A DNA stretch of 64,000 nt. Source: Hetaerina americana. Taxonomy: Eukaryota > Arthropoda > Insecta > Odonata > Calopterygidae. The stretch covers positions 1 through 64,000 of the forward strand of contig JAKTNV010000764.1 in the NCBI GenBank assembly GCA_022747635.1, in the 5' to 3' direction. The notes under the pieces were generated by a model. That model saw only the letters and a program-made list of their open reading frames with translations. It did no database searches and was not told the origin of the DNA. A program made the translations under genes and the position numbers. Shown here piece by piece: positions 1-9,740 of this stretch; positions within the stretch are counted from its first letter, which is position 1; the number at the start of each line of letters is the position of its first letter.

Positions 1-311
1 ACTCTAAAACAGAAGATTGTTGTTTTTCGCAATATTTTTAGAAATTTGGGCTCTTTTAGTAACATTAACACCTGGGCTGAAGCATCTTTTATGATCTTAT
101 ATTGCTTTCAGGATTCATTCTGGGTTTTATTTTGTTTATTTGATGAAAATGAACAACAATACACACCTTGGATACATTTTTGATTGATTTGTAACGAGTG
201 AGATTTTCACCTAGAACCCAAAGGGGGGGTATTGGCACTTTTCATGGAAAAATGTAAAAAATTAAATTTTCTAAAAATGAAATAAATGCCTTCTAAACAC
301 CTCAAACATTC
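1..311 (+). repeat. Representative satellite monomer
   Basis: One complete unit in the phase used here, from ACTCTAAAAC to the base before the next such word at 312. It is strongly AT-rich, with its few G/C bases concentrated in GGGCTC, the CCCAAAG plus G-run segment and CTTTCAGG. It contains a 13-bp perfect odd palindrome, AAAATTAAATTTT, at 258-270, and a short TTTTC-ATG-GAAAA inverted repeat at 240-252. I see no CENP-B-box-like motif. I do not recognise the family; it may be species- or clade-specific. Confidence 0.9.
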
Positions 312-510
312 ACTCTAAAACAGAAGATTGTTGTTTTTCGCAATATTTTTAGAAATTTGGGTCTTTTAGTAACATTAACACCTGGGCTGAAGCATCTTTT
401 ATGATCATTTATTGTCTTTCAGGATACATTCTTGGTTTTATTTTTTTTATTTGATGAAAATGAACAATAATACACACCTTGGATGCATTTTTGTTTGATT
501 TGTGTCGAGT

Positions 511-3500
511 GAGATTTTCACCTAGAACCCAAAGGGGGGGGCATTGGCACTTTTCATGGAAAAATGTGAAAAATTAAATTTTCTTAAAATGAAATAAATG
601 CCTTCTAAACACCTCAAACATTCACTCTAAAACAGGAAATTGTTGTTTTTCGCAATATTTTTAGAAATTTGGGCTCTTTTAGTAACATTAACACCTTGGC
701 TGAAGCATCTTTTATGATCATTTATTGTCTTTCAGGATACATTCTTGGTTTTATTTTGTTTATTTGATGAAAATGATCAACAATACACACCTTGGATACA
801 TTTTTGTTTGAATTGTGTCGAGTGAGATTTTCACCTAGAACCCAAAGGGGGGGTATTGGCACTTTTCATGGAAAAATGTGAAAAATTAAATATTCTAAAA
901 ATGAAATAAATGCCTTCTAAACACCTCAAACATTCACTCTAAAACAGAAGATTGTTGTTTTTCGAATTATTTTTAGAAATGTGGGCTCTTTTAGTAACAT
1001 TAACACCTGGGCTGAAGCATCTTTTATGATCATTTATTGTCTTTCAGGATACATTCTGGATTTATTTTGTTTATTTGATGAAAATGAACAACAATACACA
1101 CCTTGGATACATTTTTGTTTGATTTGTGTCGAGTGAGATTTTCACCTAGAACAATAAGGGGGGGGTATTGGCACTTTTCATGGAAAAATGTGAAAAATTA
1201 ATTTTCTAAAAATGAAATAAATGCTTTCTAAACACCTCAAACATTCACTCTATTACGTTGTTTTCGCAATATTTTTAGAAATTTGGGCTTTTTAGTAACA
1301 TTAACGCTTTCGCTGAAGCAACTTTTATGCTCATTTCATGGCTTTCAGGATTAATTCTGGGTTTTATTTTGTTTATTTGATGAAAATGAACAACAATACA
1401 CACCATGGAAACATTTTTGTTTGATTTGTGTCGAGTGAGATTTTCACCTAGAACCCAAAGGTATTGGCACTTTTCATGGAAAAATGTGAAAAATTAAATT
1501 TTTAAAAATGAAATAAATGCCTTCTAAACACCTCAAACATTCACTCTAAATCAGAAGATTGTTGTTTTTCGCAATATTTTTAGAAATTTGGGCTCTTTTA
1601 GTAACATTAACACCTGGGCTGAAGCATCTTTTTTGATCATTTATTGTCTTTCAGGATACATTCTGGGTTTTATTTTGTTTATTTGATGAAAATGAACAAC
1701 AATACTCACCATGGAAACATTTTTGTTTGATTTGTGTCAAGTGAGATTTTCACCTAGAACCCAAAGGGGGGGGGTATTGGCACTTTTCATGGAAAAATGT
1801 GAAAAATTACATTCTCTAAAAATGAAATAAATGCCTTCTAAACACCTCAAACATTCACTCTAAAACAGAAGATTGTTGTTTTTCGCAATATTTTTAGAAA
1901 TTTGGGCTCTTTTAATAACATTAACACCTGGGCTGAAGCACCTTTTATGATCTTTTATTGTCTTTCAGGATTCATTCTGGGTTTTATTTTGTTTATTTGA
2001 TGAAAATGAACAACAATACACACCTTGGATACATTTTTGTTTGATTTGTGTCGAGTAAGATTTTCACCTAGAACCCAAAGGGGGCGTATTGGCACTTTTC
2101 ATGGAAAAATGTGAAAAATTAAATTTTCTAAAAATGAAATAAATGCCTTCTAAACACCTCAAACATTCACTCTAAAACCGAAGATTGTTGTTTTTCGCAA
2201 TATTTTTAGAAATTTGGGCCCTTTTAGTAACATTTACACTTTCTCTGAAGAAACTTTTATGCTCATTTCTTGTCCTTCAAGATTAATTCTGGGTTTTATT
2301 TTGTTTATTTGATGAAAATGAACAACAATACACACCATGGAAACATTTTTGTTTGATTTGTGTCGAGTGAGATTATCACCTAGAACCCAAAGGGGGGGGT
2401 ATTGGCACTTTTCATGGAAAAATGGGAAAAATTAAAATTTCTAAAAATGGAATAAATGCCTTCTATACACCTCAAACATTCACTCTAAAACAGAAGATTG
2501 CTTTTTTTTCGCAATATTTTTAAAAATTTGGGCTCTTTTAGTAACATTAACACTTTCTCTGAAGCAACTTTTATGCTCATTTCTTGTCCTTCAAGATTAA
2601 TTCTGGGTTTTATTTTGTTTATTTGATGAAAATGAACAACAATACACACCATGGAAACATTTTTGTTTGATTTGTGTCGAGTGAGTTTTTCACATAGAAC
2701 CCAAAGGGGGTAAAGGCACTTTTCATGGAAAAATGTAAAAAATTAAATTTTCTAAAAATGAAATAAATGCCTTCTAAACACCTCAAACATTCACTCTAAA
2801 ACAGAAGATTGTTATTTTTCGCAATATTTTTAGAAATTTGACTCTTTTAGTAACATTAACACTTGCGCTGAAGTATCTTTTATACTTATTTCTTGTATTT
2901 CAGGATTAATTCTGGGTTTTATTTTGTTTATTTGATGAAAATGAACAACAATACACACCTTGGATACATTTTTGTTTGATTTGTAACGAGTGAGATTTTC
3001 ACCTAGAACCCAAAGGGGGGGTATTGGCACTTTTCATGGAAAAATGTGAAAAATTAAATTTTCTAAAAATGAAATAAATGCCTTCTAAACACCACAAACA
3101 TTCACTCTAAAACAGAAGATTGTTGTATTTCGCAATATTTTTAGAAATTTGGGCTCTTTTAGTAAAATTAACACTTGCGCTGAAGCATCTTTTATGCTCA
3201 TTTCATGTCTTTCCGGATTAATTCTGGGTTTTATTTTGTTTATTTGATGAAATTGAACAAATTTACTCACCATGGAAACATTTTTGTTTGATTTATGTCA
3301 AGTGAGATTTTCACCTAGAACCCAATGGGGGGGGTTTTGGCACTTTTCATGGAAAAATGTGAAATATTACAATTTCTAAAAATGAATGAAATTCCTTCTA
3401 AACACCTCAAACATTCACTCTAAAACAGAAGATTGTTGTTTTTCGCAATATTTTGAGAAATTTGGGCTCTTTTAATAACATTAACACTTGGGCTGAAGCA

Positions 3501-3780
3501 TCTTTTATGATCTTTTATTGTCTTTCAGGATTCATTCTGGGTTTTATTTTGTTTATTTGATGAAAATGATCAACAATACACACCTTGGATACATTTTTGT
3601 TTGATTTGTGTCGAGTGAGATTTTCACCTAGAACCCAAAGGTATTGGCACTTTTCATGGAAAAATGTGAAAAATTAAATTTTCTAAAAATGAAATAAATG
3701 CCTTCTAAACACCTCAAACATTCACTCTAAAACAGAAGATTGTTGTTTTTCGCAATATTTTTAGAAATTTGGGCTCTTTT
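511..3780 (+). repeat. Higher-order block D1, copy 1 (about 10.5 monomers)
   Basis: Near-identical to 4238-7507 at a constant spacing of about 3727 bp (12 monomers). Rare shared variants prove the relation: TTCTTAAAATG near 583 and 4308, ACAGGAAATTG near 632 and 4357, the truncated monomer start CTATTACGTTG near 1249 and 4977, and the GGGTAAAGGC variant near 2710 and 6437. Most differences seen are single-base indels in homopolymers (for example the T run near 2490 against 6229). Identity ends at about 3781, where AATAAC in copy 1 faces AGTAAC in copy 2. Confidence 0.9.
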
Positions 3781-4237
3781 AATAACATTAACACTTTCTC
3801 TGAAGCAACTTTTATGCTCATTTCTTGTCCTTCAAGATTAATTCTGGGTTTTATTTTGTTTATTTGATGAAAATGAACAACAATACACACCATGGAAACG
3901 TTTTTGTTTGATTTGTGTCGAGTGAGATTTTCACCTAGAACCCAAAGGGGGGGGTATTGGCACTTTTCATGGAAAATTGTAAAAAATTAAATTTTCTAAA
4001 AATGAAATAAATGCCTTCTAAACACCTCAAACATTCACTCTAAAACAGAAGATTGTTGTTTTTCGCAATATTTTTAGAAATTTGGGCTCTTTTAGTAATA
4101 TTAACAGTTGCGCTGAAGCAACTTTTATGCTCATTTCTTGTCTTTCAGGATTAATTCTGGGTTTTATTTTGTTTATTTGATGAAGATGAACAACAATACA
4201 TACCATGGAAACATTTTTGTTTGATTTGCGTCAAGTG

Positions 4238-7200
4238 AGATTTTCACCTAGAACCCAAAGGGGGGGGCATTGGCACTTTTCATGGAAAAATGTGAAAAAT
4301 TAAATTTTCTTAAAATGAAATAAATGCCTTCTAAACACCTCAAACATTCACTCTAAAACAGGAAATTGTTGTTTTTCGCAATATTTTTAGAAATTTGGGC
4401 TCTTTTAGTAACATTAACACCTTGGCTGAAGCATCTTTTATGATCATTTATTGTCTTTCAGGATACATTCTTGGTTTTATTTTGTTTATTTGATGAAAAT
4501 GATCAACAATACACACCTTGGATACATTTTTGTTTGAATTGTGTCGAGTGAGATTTTCACCTAGAACCCAAAGGGGGGGTATTGGCACTTTTCATGGAAA
4601 AATGTGAAAAATTAAATATTCTAAAAATGAAATAAATGCCTTCTAAACACCTCAAACATTCACTCTAAAACAGAAGATTGTTGTTTTTCGAATTATTTTT
4701 AGAAATGTGGGCTCTTTTAGTAACATTAACACCTGGGCTGAAGCATCTTTTATGATCATTTATTGTCTTTCAGGATACATTCTGGGATTTATTTTGTTTA
4801 TTTGATGAAAATGAACAACAATACACACCTTGGATACATTTTTGTTTGATTTGTGTCGAGTGAGATTTTCACCTAGAACAAAAAGGGGGGGGTATTGGCA
4901 CTTTTCATGGAAAAATGTGAAAAATTAAATTTTCTAAAAATGAAATAAATGCTTTCTAAACACCTCAAACATTCACTCTATTACGTTGTTTTTCGCAATA
5001 TTTTTAGAAATTTGGGCTTTTTAGTAACATTAACGCTTTCGCTGAAGCAACTTTTATGCTCATTTCATGGCTTTCAGGATTAATTCTGGGTTTTATTTTG
5101 TTTATTTGATGAAAATGAACAACAATACACACCATGGAAACATTTTTGTTTGATTTGTGTCGAGTGAGATTTTCACCTAGAACCCAAAGGTATTGGCACT
5201 TTTCATGGAAAAATGTGAAAAATTAAATTTTTAAAAATGAAATAAATGCCTTCTAAACACCTCAAACATTCACTCTAAATCAGAAGATTGTTGTTTTTCG
5301 CAATATTTTTAGAAATTTGGGCTCTTTTAGTAACATTAACACCTGGGCTGAAGCATCTTTTTTGATCATTTATTGTCTTTCAGGATACATTCTGGGTTTT
5401 ATTTTGTTTATTTGATGAAAATGAACAACAATACTCACCATGGAAACATTTTTGTTTGATTTGTGTCAAGTGAGATTTTCACCTAGAACCCAAAGGGGGG
5501 GGTATTGGCACTTTTCATGGAAAAATGTGAAAAATTACATTCTCTAAAAATGAAATAAATGCCTTCTAAACACCTCAAACATTCACTCTAAAACAGAAGA
5601 TTGTTGTTTTTCGCAATATTTTTAGAAATTTGGGCTCTTTTAATAACATTAACACCTGGGCTGAAGCACCTTTTATGATCTTTTATTGTCTTTCAGGATT
5701 CATTCTGGGTTTTATTTTGTTTATTTGATGAAAATGAACAACAATACACACCTTGGATACATTTTTGTTTGATTTGTGTCGAGTAAGATTTTCACCTAGA
5801 ACCCAAAGGGGGCGTATTGGCACTTTTCATGGAAAAATGTGAAAAATTAAATTTTCTAAAAATGAAATAAATGCCTTCTAAACACCTCAAACATTCACTC
5901 TAAAACCGAAGATTGTTGTTTTTCGCAATATTTTTAGAAATTTGGGCCCTTTTAGTAACATTTACACTTTCTCTGAAGAAACTTTTATGCTCATTTCTTG
6001 TCCTTCAAGATTAATTCTGGGTTTTATTTTGTTTATTTGATGAAAATGAACAACAATACACACCATGGAAACATTTTTGTTTGATTTGTGTCGAGTGAGA
6101 TTATCACCTAGAACCCAAAGGGGGGGGTATTGGCACTTTTCATGGAAAAATGGGAAAAATTAAAATTTCTAAAAATGGAATAAATGCCTTCTATACACCT
6201 CAAACATTCACTCTAAAACAGAAGATTGCTTTTTTTCGCAATATTTTTAAAAATTTGGGCTCTTTTAGTAACATTAACACTTTCTCTGAAGCAACTTTTA
6301 TGCTCATTTCTTGTCCTTCAAGATTAATTCTGGGTTTTATTTTGTTTATTTGATGAAAATGAACAACAATACACACCATGGAAACATTTTTGTTTGATTT
6401 GTGTCGAGTGAGTTTTTCACATAGAACCCAAAGGGGGTAAAGGCACTTTTCATGGAAAAATGTAAAAAATTAAATTTTCTAAAAATGAAATAAATGCCTT
6501 CTAAACACCTCAAACATTCACTCTAAAACAGAAGATTGTTATTTTTCGCAATATTTTTAGAAATTTGACTCTTTTAGTAACATTAACACTTGCGCTGAAG
6601 TATCTTTTATACTTATTTCTTGTATTTCAGGATTAATTCTGGGTTTTATTTTGTTTATTTGATGAAAATGAACAACAATACACACCTTGGATACATTTTT
6701 GTTTGATTTGTAACGAGTGAGATTTTCACCTAGAACCCAAAGGGGGGGTATTGGCACTTTTCATGGAAAAATGTGAAAAATTAAATTTTCTAAAAATGAA
6801 ATAAATGCCTTCTAAACACCACAAACATTCACTCTAAAACAGAAGATTGTTGTATTTCGCAATATTTTTAGAAATTTGGGCTCTTTTAGTAAAATTAACA
6901 CTTGCGCTGAAGCATCTTTTATGCTCATTTCATGTCTTTCCGGATTAATTCTGGGTTTTATTTTGTTTATTTGATGAAATTGAACAAATTTACTCACCAT
7001 GGAAACATTTTTGTTTGATTTATGTCAAGTGAGATTTTCACCTAGAACCCAATGGGGGGGGTTTTGGCACTTTTCATGGAAAAATGTGAAATATTACAAT
7101 TTCTAAAAATGAATGAAATTCCTTCTAAACACCTCAAACATTCACTCTAAAACAGAAGATTGTTGTTTTTCGCAATATTTTGAGAAATTTGGGCTCTTTT

Positions 7201-7507
7201 AATAACATTAACACTTGGGCTGAAGCATCTTTTATGATCTTTTATTGTCTTTCAGGATTCATTCTGGGTTTTATTTTGTTTATTTGATGAAAATGATCAA
7301 CAATACACACCTTGGATACATTTTTGTTTGATTTGTGTCGAGTGAGATTTTCACCTAGAACCCAAAGGTATTGGCACTTTTCATGGAAAAATGTGAAAAA
7401 TTAAATTTTCTAAAAATGAAATAAATGCCTTCTAAACACCTCAAACATTCACTCTAAAACAGAAGATTGTTGTTTTTCGCAATATTTTTAGAAATTTGGG
7501 CTCTTTT
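4238..7507 (+). repeat. Higher-order block D1, copy 2
   Basis: Second copy of the block at 511-3780. It is separated from copy 1 by about 457 bp (3781-4237, about one and a half monomers) that does not match the sequence at the equivalent upstream position. A simple tandem duplication of a 3.73-kb unit has therefore been followed by replacement or rearrangement at one end. Downstream, 7508-7760 joins a CATGTCTTTCCGG-type monomer to a TATAATGG-type monomer. Confidence 0.9.
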
Positions 7508-7740
7508 AGTAACATTAACACTTGCGCTGAAGCATCTTTTATGCTCATTTCATGTCTTTCCGGATTAATTCTGGGTTTTATTTTGTTTATTTGATGAAAT
7601 TGAACAAATTTACTCACCATGGAAACATTTTTGTTTGATTTATGTCAAGTGAGATTTTCACCTAGAACCCAATGGGGGGGGTTTTGGCACTTTTCATGGA
7701 AAAATGGGAAAAATTAAAATTTCTAAAAATGAAATAAATG

Positions 7741-9227
7741 CCTTCTATACACCTCAAACATTCACTCTATAATGGAAGATTGTTGTTTTTCGCAATATTT
7801 TTGGAAATTTAGGCTCTTTTACTAACATTAACACTTGCGTTGAGGCATCTTTTATGCTCATTTCTTGTCTTTAATGATATATTCTGGGTTTAATTTTGTT
7901 TATTTGATGAAAATGAACAACAATACACACCATGGAAACATTTTTGATTGATTTGTGTCGAGTGAGATTTTCACCTAGAACCCAAAAGGGGGGGTATTGG
8001 CACTTTTCATGGAAAAATGTGAAAAATTAAATTTTCTAAAAATGAAATAAATGCCTTCTAAACACATCAAACATTCACTCTAAAACAGAAGATTGTTGTT
8101 TTTCGCAATATTTTTAGAAATTTGGGCTCTTTTAGTAACATTTACACTTTCTCTGAAGCAACTTTTATGCTCATTTCTTGTCCTTCAAGATTAATTCTGG
8201 GTTTTATTTTGTTTATTTGATGAAAATGAAAAACAATACACACCATGGAAACATTTTTGTTTGATTTGTGTCGAGTGAGATTTTCACCTAGAACCCAAAG
8301 GGGGGGGGTATTGGCACTTTTCATGGAAAAATGTGAAAAATTAAATTTTCTAAAAATGAAATAAATGCCTTCTAAACACCTCAAACATTCACTCTAAAAC
8401 AGAAGATTGTTTTTTTTCGCAATATTTTTAGAAATTTGGGCTCTTTTAGTACAATTAACACTTTCTCTGAAGCAACTTTTATGCTCATTTCTTGTCCTTC
8501 AAGATTAATTCTGGGTTTTATTTTGTTTATTTGATGAAAATGGACAACAAAACACACCATGGAAACATTTTTTTTTGATTTGTGTCGAGTGAGATTTTCA
8601 CATAGAACCCAAAGGGGGTAAAGGCACTTTTCATGGAAAAATGTAAAAAATTAAATTTTCTAAAAATGAAACAAATGCCTTCTAAACACCTCAAACATTC
8701 ACTCTAAAACAGAAGATTGTTATTTTTCGCAATATTTTTAGAAATTTGGGCTCTTTTAGTAACATTAACACTTGCGCTGAAGTATCTTTTATGCTTATTT
8801 CTTGTATTTCAGGATTAATTCTGGGTTTTATTTTGTTTATTTGATGAAAATGAACAACAATACTCACCATGGAAACATTTTTGTTAGATTTGTGTCAAGT
8901 GAGATTTTCACCTAGAACCCAAAGGGGGGGGTATTGGCACTCTTCATGGAAAAATGTGAAAAATTACATTTTCTAAAAATGAATGAAATTCCTTCTAAAT
9001 ACCTCAAACATTCACTCTAAAACAGAAAATTGTTGTTTTTCGCAATATTTTTAGAAATTTGGGCTCTTTTAATAACGTTAACACTTGGGCTGAAGCATCT
9101 TTTATGATCTTTTATTGTCTTTCAGGATTCATTCTGGGTTTTGTTTTGTTTATTTGATGAAAATGATCAACAATACACACCTTGGATACATTTTTGTTTG
9201 ATTTGTGTCGAGTGAGATTTTCACCTA
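7741..9227 (+). repeat. Satellite monomers left of the LINE (copy of 26.9-29.6 kb)
   Basis: Bases about 7760-8130 match 26880-27250, and about 8136-9227 match 28505-29595. The join at about 8130 thus skips about 1250 bp (four monomers) relative to the right-hand copy. Diagnostic words shared include AAACACATCAAAC, TAATAACGTTAAC and CTGGGTTTTGTTTTG. The last monomer is cut by the LINE after TTTTCACCTA at 9227. Confidence 0.85.
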
Positions 9228-9248
9228 CATCTACATCTACATCTACAT
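9225..9248 (-). repeat. Hexamer microsatellite tail of the LINE
   Basis: Four perfect copies of CTACAT on the plus strand (ATGTAG on the element strand). The first three bases, CTA, coincide with the satellite's own ACCTAG site. CR1-group LINEs end in short tandem repeats instead of poly(A), and these repeats serve as the 3' recognition end during target-primed reverse transcription. Here they mark the 3' end of the element and fix its orientation. Confidence 0.9.
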
Positions 9249-9740
9249 AATACCCCGCAAGCCGCCGCAAGGGCGTGTGGCGGGGGGTGTTAGGTCACCA
9301 ACCGTAAAAACGAAAAATACCACATGCAAAAAACAACACGGAAAATTACACCCCAGCAGCGCACACACTCATGCAAAACTCCCTCCATCCAATACTCATG
9401 CAAACACATACACCGCAAAACAACAAAAAACTGCACCCCGGGATACAGCACGAAAGCCATCCTAAAACACGCAAGCCAGGACACAACAAGCAAGAATGTG
9501 AAACATCACTACCACATGAAAATGCACCACAAAACACTCAACCCCCCAAAGAGACAGTAAAAGGAAGGGAATTCGACCCAACGTTGCAGGTAGCAGGAAT
9601 TTCCCCCCGCCGGGAGGGAAGAGGGACTGAAAGGGAAACTTAAAAACAGATGAACAGAACACGAATGATATCATGCGGAAAGAATGGGTTATTATAACAA
9701 AACACATAAGGTTAGTGGAGGAGCATGCATTTAAGTAGAA
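9249..9740 (-). other. 3' untranslated region of the LINE
   Basis: The stretch between the ORF2 stop (9743-9741) and the hexamer tail. Several overlapping short ORFs on both strands occur here, but none resembles a protein and they overlap one another in several frames, so I regard them as chance. Its last part (about 9249-9300) is GC-rich and likely structured. The rest is A/C-rich on the plus strand with no recognisable domain. Confidence 0.8.
9253..9285 (-). other. Predicted terminal hairpin of the LINE RNA
   Basis: CCCCGC at 9253-9258 is the reverse complement of GCGGGG at 9280-9285. An inner GCC at 9264-9266 can pair with GGC at 9272-9274 around a GCAAG loop. It lies just inside the hexamer tail, where CR1- and L2-type LINEs carry a conserved 3' structure thought to be bound by the reverse transcriptase. 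The pairing is visible in the sequence; the function is inferred. Confidence 0.5.

Larger units (their letters stand above)
1..9227 (+). repeat. Satellite array, left segment (about 312-bp monomer)
   Basis: About 30 head-to-tail monomers, all in the same orientation. Successive monomers begin with the word ACTCTAAAAC or a variant at 1, 312, 624, 936, 1247, 1543, 1857 and 2169, so the period is 311-312 bp; the 296-bp monomer (1247-1542) lacks part of this word and the G run. Each monomer holds, in order, a T-rich stretch ending in GAAATTTGGGCTC, a variable middle (roughly monomer bases 65-130), a conserved TTTGATGAAAATGAAC segment, a switch between CCTTGGATAC and CCATGGAAAC, then ACCTAGAACCCAAAG, a run of G of variable length, and an AT-rich end. 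No gene is supported here. The segment ends within a monomer, where the LINE begins. Confidence 0.97.

Noticed and set aside
511..560. G-quadruplex from the G run
   Set aside because: There is only one G run per 312 bp, so four tracts are never close enough for an ordinary intramolecular quadruplex.
9205..9707. Several overlapping ORFs of 63-90 codons on both strands near the LINE 3' end
   Set aside because: They overlap each other in several frames, cross the hexamer tail or UTR, and show no protein-like features. The stretch is best explained as 3' UTR.
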